Assembly (NCBI RefSeq): GCF_006715025.1
Contig: NZ_VFMK01000001.1
Location: 3,038,001-3,102,000, forward strand
Length of the DNA: 64,000 nt
DNA from: Serratia fonticola
GTDB lineage: Bacteria > Pseudomonadota > Gammaproteobacteria > Enterobacterales > Enterobacteriaceae
Direction of reading: 5' to 3'
Under the pieces are notes generated by a model. The model made no database searches. It was not told the DNA's origin and saw only the letters and a program-made list of their open reading frames with translations. Made by a program: the position numbers and the translations under genes. Positions 1 to 8,034 of the stretch are shown here, piece by piece. The first letter of the stretch is position 1; each line of letters starts with the position of its first letter.

Positions 1-202
1 GGGCAATCGCCTTGACGACGGCGCTGCGCTGACGGTGTTTCCGGGCGAAGTCCCCGCGCGTTTACCGGGCCCGGCGTTCTGGCAGCAGCAAGGATTCCAT
101 TTTGATGAGTTCCGCCCACGGGCGATGAGCGTGGACAGCCCGCTGCCGCATATTCGGCTGGACGCGGTCATGGAGTTTTTATTGGGAGACAAATTACGAT
201 GA
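1..202 (+). CDS. ycjX: YcjX C-terminal part (partial, runs in from left edge)
   Basis: The open frame beginning at base 2 runs 66 codons to a TGA at 200-202 and ends in FLLGDKLR. YcjX is a P-loop (GTPase-like) protein of the envelope-stress ycjXF pair. Only its tail is present, so no nucleotide-binding motif can be checked. Its stop overlaps the ycjF start in an ATGA arrangement, which implies translational coupling. The assignment rests on this coupling with ycjF, on tyrR following, and on general recall of the YcjX C-terminus. Confidence 0.85.
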   Translation, partial: GNRLDDGAALTVFPGEVPARLPGPAFWQQQGFHFDEFRPRAMSVDSPLPHIRLDAVMEFLLGDKLR

Positions 203-1260
203 GCGAGCCGCTAAAACCGCGTATCGACTTTGAAGAACCGCTACAGCCGCCACAAGAGCCGGTGCTGCGCGCCGCACTGGCTTTTGACGAGCAACAGGCC
301 GAGAAGTTTTTTCCGGCAGCGCCTGAGCTGGATCAGGAAGAAGAAGAAGGGCGCGCGGAAGGGATTATCAATGCCGCGTTGAAGCCTAAGCGCAGCCTAT
401 GGCGCAAAATGGTCAATACCGGGCTGGCACTGTTTGCCGTGAGCGTGGTGGCACAGGGGATCCAGTGGGTGCATACCTCTTGGGTACAGCAGGATTGGAT
501 CGCACTGGGCGGCGGTGTTGCCGGTGGGCTGATCGTTTTTGCCGGTATTGGCTCGGTGCTGGGTGAGTGGCGGCGTTTGTATCACTTGCGCCAACGAGCA
601 CAAGAGCGCGATGAGGCGCGTGAATTATTGCACAGCCATGGTTTGGGGCAGGGGCGCGCATTTTGTGAAAAACTGGCACGTCAGGCCGGGTTGGATCAGG
701 GGCATCCGGCATTGCAGCGCTGGCAGGCTTCCTTGCACGAAACTCAGAATGATCGTGAAGTCGTCGCCCTCTATGCCAAGTTGGTGCAACCGGTGCTGGA
801 CAACCAGGCGCGGCGAGAAATCAGCCGTTCGGCAGCCGAGTCGACGCTGATGATCGCCGTCAGCCCACTGGCCTTGGTCGATATGGCGTTTATCGCCTGG
901 CGTAATATCCGCCTGATTAACCGTATTGCGGCGCTGTATGGGATCGAGCTGGGTTATTTCAGCCGTATCCGCCTGTTCAAATTGGTATTGCTCAATATCG
1001 CCTTTGCCGGTGCTTCGGAACTGGTGCGGGAAGTGGGTATGGACTGGATGTCGCAGGATATTGCCGCGCGGTTATCTGCCCGGGCCGCACAGGGGATTGG
1101 TGCAGGCCTGTTGACGGCGCGCCTGGGGATCAAAGCCATGGAGCTGTGCCGCCCCTTACCCTGGTTAGACGGTGACAAGCCCAAACTGGGGGATTTTCGT
1201 GGTCAATTGATAGGCCAGTTGAAAGACACCATGAAGAAAACGGAAAACAAAGCCAAGTAG
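199..1260 (+). CDS. ycjF: YcjF, UPF0283 inner-membrane protein
   Basis: A 353-residue protein of the UPF0283/YcjF family, whose biochemical role is not established. The N-terminal ~65 residues are acidic and cytosolic in character (EEEEGRAEG). Two hydrophobic segments follow near residues 70-90 and 100-122, then a charged helical stretch and a hydrophobic C-terminal half containing the conserved SPLALVD and WRNIRLI stretches. The start is fixed by the 4-bp overlap with ycjX. It is the last gene of the unit, since a terminator follows at 1322. The gene order ycjX-ycjF-tyrR is the same as in E. coli. Confidence 0.93.
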   Translation: MSEPLKPRIDFEEPLQPPQEPVLRAALAFDEQQAEKFFPAAPELDQEEEEGRAEGIINAALKPKRSLWRKMVNTGLALFAVSVVAQGIQWVHTSWVQQDWIALGGGVAGGLIVFAGIGSVLGEWRRLYHLRQRAQERDEARELLHSHGLGQGRAFCEKLARQAGLDQGHPALQRWQASLHETQNDREVVALYAKLVQPVLDNQARREISRSAAESTLMIAVSPLALVDMAFIAWRNIRLINRIAALYGIELGYFSRIRLFKLVLLNIAFAGASELVREVGMDWMSQDIAARLSARAAQGIGAGLLTARLGIKAMELCRPLPWLDGDKPKLGDFRGQLIGQLKDTMKKTENKAK

Positions 1261-1321
1261 CCTGCTGACAAAGCGAGTTATTTTGTCATGTCTGTTAACA
1301 AGCAATGTTGTTGTCACGTTC

Positions 1322-1346
1322 ACTGCGCCTTTAGGCGCAGTTTTTC
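1322..1346 (+). terminator. Rho-independent terminator of ycjXF
   Basis: ACTGCGCCT and AGGCGCAGT form a perfect 9-bp stem with a 2-nt spacer, so the loop must open one or two pairs. Five T follow directly. It lies about 60 bp after the ycjF stop on the same strand. Confidence 0.9.
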
Positions 1347-1528
1347 TTCGCCACCCGCCTCTATTTGTAACTGCTGATTGACGAAAGATGATCTCCCTGC
1401 CATGACGTTATATTTATCTAAGAAAATTTAGGCAGCGATGATAACTCTCTAAAAATAAGCTAAAATGGCGCGGATGGTATTACTTGGTTGCGATTAAAAT
1501 CATCAATGACCGTGATAAATCAGAGTTC

Positions 1529-1546
1529 TGTCAACTTTTACTGACA
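1529..1546 (+). promoter_or_regulatory. TyrR box upstream of tyrR
   Basis: TGTCAACTTTTACTGACA fits the TyrR box layout TGT-N12-ACA with the invariant G and C 14 bp apart (consensus TGTAAA-N6-TTTACA). It begins 91 bp before the tyrR start. Autorepression of tyrR through such a box is known in E. coli; its function here is inferred. Confidence 0.65.
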
Positions 1547-1619
1547 GATAGCTTCTTCCGCCTGGGGTGAGAGAGTATCATCAGTCATCCCCGCACCTGC
1601 AGAGATAAGGCCAATACTG

Positions 1620-3191
1620 ATGCGTTTGGAAGTATTTTGCGAAGACCGTCTCGGTCTCACTCGAGAATTACTCGATCTTTTGGTGTCGCGCAGCATCGAT
1701 TTGCGTGGTATCGAAATTGATCCTATCGGCCGTATTTACCTGAATTTTTCCCAACTGGATTTTGATACTTTTCGCGCTCTGATGGCGGAAATCCGGCGGA
1801 TTAACGGTGTGACCGATGTTCGTACTGTGAGTTTCATGCCTTCCGAGAGGGAGCATCGCGCATTGCGGGCGTTGCTGGAGTCGATGCCGGAGCCGGTATT
1901 TTCCATTGATATGAAAGGCAAGGTGGAGCTCGCCAACCCGGCGGCGCAGACCTTGTTTAATTTCAGCGAAGATAAAATCCGTCATCAGACCGCGGCTCAA
2001 CTGATTGGTGGCTACAACTTTGGCCGCTGGCTGGAGAGTGAGAACGCCACGCCGCATTCTGAGCGGGTAGTGATCCGCAGCCAGGATTTCCTGATGGATA
2101 TTACGCCCATCTATCTGGAAAACGAGCAGCAACAGAATGCTGCCGTGGGGGCCGTGGTGATGCTTAAATCCACTGCGCGTATGGGGCGTCAGTTGCAGAA
2201 CCTTTCGGTCAATGACGATACTGAATTTGACCATATTGTTGCTGTCAGCCCGAAAATGCGTCACGTGCTGGAGCAGGCGCGCAAGCTGGCGATGCTGGAT
2301 GCGCCGCTGTTGATTGTGGGGGATACCGGCACAGGCAAAGATATTCTGGCGCGAGCCTGTCATTTGCGTAGCCCGCGCGGTAAGCAGCCATTCCTGGCAT
2401 TAAACTGTGCCGCCTTACCAGACGATGTGGTGGAGAGCGAACTGTTTGGCCATGCGCCGGGCGCTTATCCCAACGCGTTGGAAGGCAAGAAAGGGTTCTT
2501 TGAGCAAGCTAACGGCGGCTCGGTGCTGTTGGATGAGATTGGCGAAATGTCACCGCGCATGCAAACCAAGCTGCTGCGTTTCCTGAATGACGGTACTTTC
2601 CGGCGTGTTGGGGAAGAGCATGAGGTTCATGTCGATGTGCGGGTGATCTGTGCTACGCAAAAAAATCTTACCGAACTGGTGCAGCGCGGCGAATTCCGTG
2701 AAGATCTCTATTATCGGCTTAACGTGCTGACCATCACCATTCCGCCGCTGCGTGAGCGTCCGCAGGACATCATGCCGTTGACCGAGTTATTTGTGGCACG
2801 CTTTGCCGATGAGCAAGGGGTGGCGCGCCCGAAATTGTCCGCCGATCTAAACAGTTTCCTCAGCAAGTACGGTTGGCCCGGTAACGTGCGCCAATTAAAA
2901 AATGCCATTTATCGCGCATTAACCCAGACGGATGGTTACGAACTGCGTCCGCAAGATATTATGCTGCCGGATTTTGAGGTGGAAATGTCTCTGGGAGATG
3001 AGGTAATGGAAGGTTCACTGGATGAGATCAGCAAGCGTTTTGAACGCTCGGTGCTGACTCGCCTTTATCGTACCTATCCCAGTACGCGTAAATTAGCCAA
3101 GCGCCTGGGTGTTTCCCATACGGCAATCGCCAATAAACTGCGCGAATACGGCCTGAGCCAACGCAAGCCTTCGGAAGAGGGTGAGGAATAA
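1620..3191 (+). CDS. tyrR: TyrR, aromatic amino acid transcriptional regulator
   Basis: TyrR controls aromatic amino acid synthesis and transport genes in response to Tyr, Phe and Trp. The 523-residue protein has an ACT domain (about 1-75), a PAS domain (about 80-190), an AAA+ domain with Walker A GDTGTGKD and Walker B GSVLLDEIGE, and a C-terminal helix-turn-helix (KLAKRLGVSHTAIANKL). The GAFTGA loop needed to contact sigma-54 is replaced by GHAPGAYP, as expected for TyrR, which works with sigma-70. The start ATG follows a weak TAAGG element. A TyrR box upstream suggests autoregulation. Confidence 0.97.
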   Translation: MRLEVFCEDRLGLTRELLDLLVSRSIDLRGIEIDPIGRIYLNFSQLDFDTFRALMAEIRRINGVTDVRTVSFMPSEREHRALRALLESMPEPVFSIDMKGKVELANPAAQTLFNFSEDKIRHQTAAQLIGGYNFGRWLESENATPHSERVVIRSQDFLMDITPIYLENEQQQNAAVGAVVMLKSTARMGRQLQNLSVNDDTEFDHIVAVSPKMRHVLEQARKLAMLDAPLLIVGDTGTGKDILARACHLRSPRGKQPFLALNCAALPDDVVESELFGHAPGAYPNALEGKKGFFEQANGGSVLLDEIGEMSPRMQTKLLRFLNDGTFRRVGEEHEVHVDVRVICATQKNLTELVQRGEFREDLYYRLNVLTITIPPLRERPQDIMPLTELFVARFADEQGVARPKLSADLNSFLSKYGWPGNVRQLKNAIYRALTQTDGYELRPQDIMLPDFEVEMSLGDEVMEGSLDEISKRFERSVLTRLYRTYPSTRKLAKRLGVSHTAIANKLREYGLSQRKPSEEGEE

Positions 3192-3217
3192 AACTTACCT
3201 GTCTTTGCAGCAAAAAA

Positions 3218-3245
3218 AGCCCGGTGATAAAAACCGGGCTTTTTA
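3218..3245. terminator. Bidirectional terminator between tyrR and tpx
   Basis: AGCCCGGT / ACCGGGCT form a strong stem with A-tract on the left and T-tract on the right. It can therefore end transcription of both convergent genes. Confidence 0.9.
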
Positions 3246-3257
3246 ACATCAACAGAG

Positions 3258-3761
3258 TTATTTCAAGGCAGCGAGTGCAGCGTCGTAGTCTGGCTCGGTG
3301 GTGATTTCATTCACCAGTTCGCTGTAAAGCACATTGTCTTGACCATCTAGCACCACAACGGCACGCGCCGTCAGACCTGCGAGGGGACCTGCGGCGATTT
3401 CTACGCCGTAAGCCTGCTTGAACTCGCCACCGCGCAGGGTAGACAGTGTCACCACATTACTCAGGCCTTCTGCACCACAGAAACGGGATTGGGCGAAGGG
3501 TAGATCGGAAGAGATACACAGCACTACCGTATTCTCCAGGCTACTCGCCAGTTGGTTGAACTTGCGCACTGAGGCGGCACACACGCCGGTATCAATACTC
3601 GGGAAAATGTTCAGGACTTTGCGTTTACCTACGAAGCTGCTCAGCGCGACGTCTGACAGGTCTTTGGCAACCAGAGTGAAGCTTTTTGCCTGTTCGCCCT
3701 GCTGGGGCAATTTGCCTGCTACAGTGACAGGGTTGCCTTGAAAATGTACGGTCTGAGTCAT
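3258..3761 (-). CDS. tpx: Thiol peroxidase Tpx
   Basis: Atypical 2-Cys peroxiredoxin that reduces lipid and other hydroperoxides with thioredoxin. The 167-residue length is usual for the family. Cys61 (in SIDTGVC) is the peroxidatic cysteine and Cys95 (SRFCGAEG) the resolving one; Cys82 is also kept, so the active-site set is complete. AAGGA lies 7 bp before the ATG. It is convergent with tyrR and divergent from dgcA, so it is transcribed alone. Confidence 0.98.
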   Translation of the reverse strand: MTQTVHFQGNPVTVAGKLPQQGEQAKSFTLVAKDLSDVALSSFVGKRKVLNIFPSIDTGVCAASVRKFNQLASSLENTVVLCISSDLPFAQSRFCGAEGLSNVVTLSTLRGGEFKQAYGVEIAAGPLAGLTARAVVVLDGQDNVLYSELVNEITTEPDYDAALAALK

Positions 3762-3948
3762 TGCTCGGTTCCTTTCAACGATGTTTATACAAAGAGTTAA
3801 ATCTGGTTAACATTAGATTTACACCATCAATTGAGTTTAAGTCAACAAGGGCAACTTGGGTAGATAAAGTTTGCTAAAGTACTGTATATATTGGAATACC
3901 CCTGCGCAGTGAACTGACTTTATGCGCTTTTTTTGTTCAGGAGCCGTT

Positions 3949-4914
3949 ATGAGAAGCATGCGTTTTTACCCGGAAGCCTGGCCGCTACATACCGCCTTTG
4001 TGATTGCTCGCGGTAGCCGGACGGAGGCCAAAGTGGTGGTGGTGGAAATTGAGCAAGAGGGAAAGCGCGGCGTGGGAGAATGTACACCATACCCACGCTA
4101 CGGCGAAAGTGAAGCGTCTGTGATGCAACAGCTTGCCGAGGTGGCAGGCGCGATAGCGCAAGGGGCCACCCGGCAGGACTTGTTGCAGTTGATGCCTGCC
4201 GGTGCAGCCCGCAATGCGGTCGATTCTGCCTTATGGGCGTTGGAATGCAGCCTGACAGGACGGGATCGCTGGCAACTGAGCAAGGTTGAAGCGCCACAGC
4301 GTATTGTGATGGCGCAAACGGTCAGTATCGGTACGCCAGAAGCGATGGCGTTTGCGGCTAAAGAGCTGGAACAGCAGGGGGTAACACTGCTGAAAATCAA
4401 ACTCGACAACCATCTGATCAGCGAAAGGCTGATCGCGATCCGCACAGCGGTGCCGGAGATAACGCTGATTGTTGATGCCAATGAATCCTGGCAGGCTGAA
4501 GGGCTGGCGTCGCGTTGCCAGTTATTGGCAGATTTAGGCGTAGCCATGCTGGAACAGCCATTACCGGCCAATGATGATCGTGCGCTGGAGAACTTTATCC
4601 ATCCGTTACCGATTTGTGCCGACGAGAGTTGCCACACCAGCGACGATCTGCCGCAGCTGGTTGGCCGCTACGACATGGTCAATATCAAACTGGATAAAAC
4701 CGGGGGGCTGACTGAAGGACTGAACCTTGCCAGGCAGGCTCGTGCGCAGGGGTTCGAGATTATGCTGGGTTGTATGCTGTGCACTTCCAGAGCCATTGAG
4801 GCGGCATTGCCGTTGGTTCCCGGTGCCCGTTTTGTCGATCTCGATGGTCCTACCTGGTTGGCGAAAGATGTGGAACCCGGCCTGGCCTTTGAGTGCGGCG
4901 TTATCAATCTTTAA
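3949..4914 (+). CDS. dgcA: L-Ala-D/L-Glu epimerase
   Basis: An enolase-superfamily epimerase (formerly ycjG) that converts L-Ala-D-Glu from murein tripeptide into L-Ala-L-Glu, so the dipeptide can be degraded. The 321-residue protein has the muconate-lactonizing-type fold: KIKLD around residue 151, metal-binding VDANE and EQPLP segments, and the C-terminal NIKLDKTGG motif. I chose the ATG at 3949, preceded by AGGAG, over the upstream in-frame ATG at 3922 because the family protein begins just before the conserved EAWPLHTAFVIARGSR. It is followed convergently by mpaA, which acts one step earlier in the same pathway. Confidence 0.94.
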   Translation: MRSMRFYPEAWPLHTAFVIARGSRTEAKVVVVEIEQEGKRGVGECTPYPRYGESEASVMQQLAEVAGAIAQGATRQDLLQLMPAGAARNAVDSALWALECSLTGRDRWQLSKVEAPQRIVMAQTVSIGTPEAMAFAAKELEQQGVTLLKIKLDNHLISERLIAIRTAVPEITLIVDANESWQAEGLASRCQLLADLGVAMLEQPLPANDDRALENFIHPLPICADESCHTSDDLPQLVGRYDMVNIKLDKTGGLTEGLNLARQARAQGFEIMLGCMLCTSRAIEAALPLVPGARFVDLDGPTWLAKDVEPGLAFECGVINL

Positions 4915-4938
4915 CTGCACCGCACGCAGGCCGTGGCT

Positions 4939-5646
4939 TTAATCAGAGTAGGTCAGCAGCTCCACCATAGCCGCCAGATAGGTTTCACTGGCGGCGTCGG
5001 CAGAGATGGGCGGAAGTTCAGCGGTAATGCAGGGTAAAGACAGGTCTGCGCACCAACTCCCAAAGGAACCGGGGGTTTCGTAACCTACGCTGGTCACCAG
5101 CGGCAGTGCGAACTTCTGTGCCAACCAAACGCCCAGACGCGAGCTGTCTGGATCCTCAATACAGGCCAGAGGTTCGTGGAAAGAAACCACCCAATGGGGT
5201 TTGAGGCGATGGATCAGATGACACAAGGCCTGGGTTTCTGGTTCTGAACCGGGCCTGCCGCCGGTGGATAGCCGTACATCACGCGCTTGTGCAGTGCTGT
5301 TCCAACGGTAAACCGTGTCGCCAGAACGCCAGTTGGCGGCCGGGAAGTTACGGTTGAGGTCGACACCGTTGGCATTGGAGCGTAATCCAAGCTGGCAACC
5401 ATCGGGATTGACCGCCAGGATCACATGGTGGCGCAACTGGTGAGGGGCAATGCTGCGTAACGCACAGGATAGTGTCACCACGCTGGCATTTTCGTCGCCA
5501 TGAGTGCCAGCAATGATCAACCCGGTTTCCGGATCGTTACGGGCTGCAGGGAAATAGAGCAGCGGGGCACCTAGCAACGATTTACCGTAATGTTCACCTG
5601 CAATGGCCAGTTGGCCACGCTCACTGCGCGGTCTGTGTTGGATCAT
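4939..5646 (-). CDS. mpaA: Murein tripeptide amidase MpaA
   Basis: Zinc carboxypeptidase-family enzyme that releases diaminopimelate from murein tripeptide in the cytoplasm. The 235-residue protein carries the HGDEN zinc ligands (GTHGDENASVV), the VNPDG and GVDLNRNFPA substrate-binding segments, SFHEPL, and a late Glu in CITAELPP. AAGGG lies 8 bp before the ATG. It faces dgcA tail to tail with only 24 bp between them. No clear terminator is seen in that gap. Confidence 0.95.
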   Translation of the reverse strand: MIQHRPRSERGQLAIAGEHYGKSLLGAPLLYFPAARNDPETGLIIAGTHGDENASVVTLSCALRSIAPHQLRHHVILAVNPDGCQLGLRSNANGVDLNRNFPAANWRSGDTVYRWNSTAQARDVRLSTGGRPGSEPETQALCHLIHRLKPHWVVSFHEPLACIEDPDSSRLGVWLAQKFALPLVTSVGYETPGSFGSWCADLSLPCITAELPPISADAASETYLAAMVELLTYSD

Positions 5647-5659
5647 GCTGTTGTCCCTT

Positions 5660-5716
5660 TATACTCGTCAAAACGCATTGCGTTTTTGTCAGGCAACTCG
5701 ATTTATTCAGAGTATA
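5660..5716. repeat. Short inverted-repeat element, possible deleted copy of the palindromic repeat
   Basis: TATACTC at 5660-5666 and GAGTATA at 5710-5716 bracket a 57-bp stretch containing GCAACTCGA near its right arm. The ends resemble the TATACCC...GGGTA ends of the longer repeat at 23491. It could be an internally deleted copy; the match is short and uncertain. Confidence 0.35.
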
Positions 5717-5849
5717 TGTCATGGTAAGTAGTGATTGTGATTTGATTCAGTGTATTACGCTTTGGCTTAACTTTCCCAGCGTGTTGCGCGAATTAAGCGA
5801 CACCTGTTGTTATACTATCGGCAGAAGCTCACCATAAAGAGGATTTAAC

Positions 5850-6200
5850 ATGCCAGTTGCCAGAATAGTCGCGCGTTACAGCGAAAACGAAAAAGACACC
5901 ATCACCTTACTGTGCGGCGTGGATGCAGAAAACCAGATCCGCCAGGGGGAATGGTTTGGCGTGGTGAAAAACGATGACGGACGTGGGGATGAATCCAACT
6001 ATCCGTTTACACTGCATGTCGATCATCAGAAAGGGGAATTCTTCCTTGATTATGGCTATGACGACATCGACTCTCGTCAATTACAGAAAACCGATATTCA
6101 GCTTAAACCGCTGGTGGAAAAAAGCTTCTTTACCATCTTTGATGAAGAAGAAGGGGAAGAGTTCAGCTATCAGATCGTCAGTATTCATCTGTACGATTGA
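5850..6200 (+). CDS. Uncharacterised acidic cytosolic protein
   Basis: A 116-residue protein that I do not recognise. It has no signal peptide, membrane segment or cysteine cluster; there is a single Cys near residue 23. It is rich in Asp and Glu with an aromatic C-terminal half (FFTIFDEEEGEEFSYQ), and its beta-strand-like alternation suggests a small beta-rich domain. AGAGGA 7 bp before the ATG and a good terminator afterwards support a real, monocistronic gene. It occupies the position between mpaA and mppA where E. coli has ycjY and ycjZ; I see no similarity to those. Confidence 0.8.
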   Translation: MPVARIVARYSENEKDTITLLCGVDAENQIRQGEWFGVVKNDDGRGDESNYPFTLHVDHQKGEFFLDYGYDDIDSRQLQKTDIQLKPLVEKSFFTIFDEEEGEEFSYQIVSIHLYD

Positions 6201-6218
6201 TCTTTTCTGACCTGACTC

Positions 6219-6255
6219 AGCCCGCATTGCCGATAACGCCATGCGGGCTTTTTGC
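6219..6255 (+). terminator. Terminator of the 5850 gene
   Basis: AGCCCGCAT and ATGCGGGCT form a 9-bp stem with an 18-nt loop, followed by TTTTT. Confidence 0.85.
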
Positions 6256-6358
6256 TGTCTGACGCCCAGTTTTCACATTCTTGTCGCCCCCTGGCTATAG
6301 GTGAGGGAGTTCTTGTGCTATATGATAAAAAATTCAGATGGTTAACTGGGGTATATCA

Positions 6359-7996
6359 ATGATGACGAGAAGAACAATTCAGCAGCGTTTCCGTTTGGCG
6401 TTTTGCGTTGCAGCAATCAGCGTGGTCGTGGGCAACGCGATGGCGGCCCAGGTTCCCCCAGGTACCGTGCTGGCGGAGAAACAAGAGATTGTCCGTCATA
6501 TCAAAGATGAGCCTGCCTCTCTGGATCCGATTAAAGCCGTGGGCCTGCCGGAGGCTCAGGTCGCTCGCGATCTGTTCGAAGGGCTAGTGAACCAGGATGC
6601 GCAGGGCAAAGTGATCCCGGGGGTTGCAACCCGCTGGCAAACCAGTGACAACCAAACTTACATTTTCACATTACGCAAAGATGCGCGTTGGTCAAACGGT
6701 GACCCTGTCACGGCTAAAGACTTTGTTTACAGCTGGCAGCGTCTGGTAGAACCGAAAAGCCTGTCTCCCTTTGCCTGGTTTGCCCAGCTAGCCGGTATCC
6801 TGAATGCCGAAGATATCATTGCGGGTAAGTTGCCTGCCGATAAGCTCGGCGTGGTGGCGGTGGATGACTACACGCTGAAGGTGCAGTTGAATAAGCCGGT
6901 GCCTTATTTTGTCAGCCTGACGGCGAATTTCAGCCTGTTCCCCGTACCCAAAGCGACGGTTGAAAAATACGGCAACGATTGGACCAAGGTGGGTAACCTG
7001 GTCGGCAACGGGGCATTCAAATTGCAGGATCGTGTGGTCAACGAGAAGCTGGTACTGGTCCCGAACGACTATTATTGGGATCATGCACACACCGTGTTGA
7101 CCAAAGTGACTTTTGTACCGATTAATCAGGAATCCAATGCGACCAAACGCTATCTGGCGGGGGATATCGATATCACCGAATCCTTCCCGAAAACCATGTA
7201 CCAGAAGCTGTTAAAAGATATTCCTGGTCAGGTTTATACCCCAGATCAACTGGGTACTTATTACTACGCTTTCAACACTCAACGGGCACCTACCAATGAT
7301 GTCAGGGTTCGTAAGGCATTGTCTTATGCCATCGATCGCAACATCATCGCTGAGAAGGTGTTAGGGACCGGCGAGAAACCGGCTTATCACTTTACGCCGG
7401 ATGTGACCGCAGGGTTTAAACCAGAAACCAGTTTGCTACAGCAACAATCGCAGGAGGAACTGGATGCGCAAGCCAAGGCGCTGATGCAGGCTGCGGGTTA
7501 TGGTCCGAACAAGCCGCTGAAGCTGACGTTGCTGTACAACACCTCCGAAAGCCATCAGAAGATCGCCATTGCTGTGGCTTCAATGTGGAAGAAAACGCTG
7601 GGTGTGGACGTCAAGCTGCAGAATCAGGAGTGGAAAACCTATATCGATAGCCGCAACACCGGCAATTTTGACGTGGTGCGTGCCTCTTGGGTGGGGGATT
7701 ATAATGAAGCCTCAACCTTCCTTTCGTTGTTAACCTCTTCACACAGCGGCAATATCGCCAAATTCAAAAGCCCGGAATACGATCGTCTGTTGGAAGAGGC
7801 CAGCCGTGAGACCAATCCGGCAGCGTTGACTGCCGATTACAACAAGGCAGAACAGATGATTGCGGCGGAAGCGCCGATAGCGCCCATTTATCAATATACC
7901 AATGGCCGCCTGATCAAGCCTTGGGTGAAAGGCTACCCGATCACCAACCCGGAAGATGTCGCCTACAGTCAGCAGATGTATATTCTGAAGCACTAA
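6359..7996 (+). CDS. mppA: Periplasmic oligopeptide/murein tripeptide-binding protein MppA
   Basis: Solute-binding protein of the OppA/MppA (SBP family 5) type that delivers peptides to the Opp permease. The 545-residue protein begins with a signal peptide (MMTRRTIQQ then a hydrophobic core ending in NAMA). The mature part has family landmarks such as EPASLDPIKA, LFEGL, RWSNGDPVTAKDFVYSWQRL and WVGDYNEA. I start at 6359 rather than the ATG at 6338 because the signal peptide then begins properly. No oppBCDF genes follow, which together with mpaA and dgcA nearby favours MppA over OppA; the two cannot be fully separated by eye. Confidence 0.88.
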   Translation: MMTRRTIQQRFRLAFCVAAISVVVGNAMAAQVPPGTVLAEKQEIVRHIKDEPASLDPIKAVGLPEAQVARDLFEGLVNQDAQGKVIPGVATRWQTSDNQTYIFTLRKDARWSNGDPVTAKDFVYSWQRLVEPKSLSPFAWFAQLAGILNAEDIIAGKLPADKLGVVAVDDYTLKVQLNKPVPYFVSLTANFSLFPVPKATVEKYGNDWTKVGNLVGNGAFKLQDRVVNEKLVLVPNDYYWDHAHTVLTKVTFVPINQESNATKRYLAGDIDITESFPKTMYQKLLKDIPGQVYTPDQLGTYYYAFNTQRAPTNDVRVRKALSYAIDRNIIAEKVLGTGEKPAYHFTPDVTAGFKPETSLLQQQSQEELDAQAKALMQAAGYGPNKPLKLTLLYNTSESHQKIAIAVASMWKKTLGVDVKLQNQEWKTYIDSRNTGNFDVVRASWVGDYNEASTFLSLLTSSHSGNIAKFKSPEYDRLLEEASRETNPAALTADYNKAEQMIAAEAPIAPIYQYTNGRLIKPWVKGYPITNPEDVAYSQQMYILKH

Positions 7997-8004
7997 GTCA
8001 TTTC

Positions 8005-8034
8005 AGGCAGGTTCATCAAGGGCCTGCCTATTCT
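8005..8034 (+). terminator. Probable mppA terminator
   Basis: AGGCAGG and CCTGCCT form a 7-bp stem with an 11-nt loop, followed by the T-rich ATTCTTCT. It overlaps the stop codon of the convergent gene. Confidence 0.5.

Larger units (their letters stand above)
1261..1619. other. Intergenic region ycjF-tyrR
   Basis: This 359-bp gap holds the ycjF terminator near 1322-1346, an AT-rich stretch (1400-1500) that probably carries the tyrR promoter, and a TyrR-box-like palindrome at 1529-1546. I see no further open frame with a ribosome binding site. Confidence 0.7.

Noticed and set aside
1668..2363. A 231-codon open frame antisense to tyrR
   Set aside because: It lies wholly inside a strongly conserved gene, lacks a ribosome binding site and has no protein-like composition.
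4098..4637. A 179-codon open frame antisense to dgcA
   Set aside because: Shadow frame of a conserved enzyme; rich in Ser/Ala/Cys with no recognisable domain.
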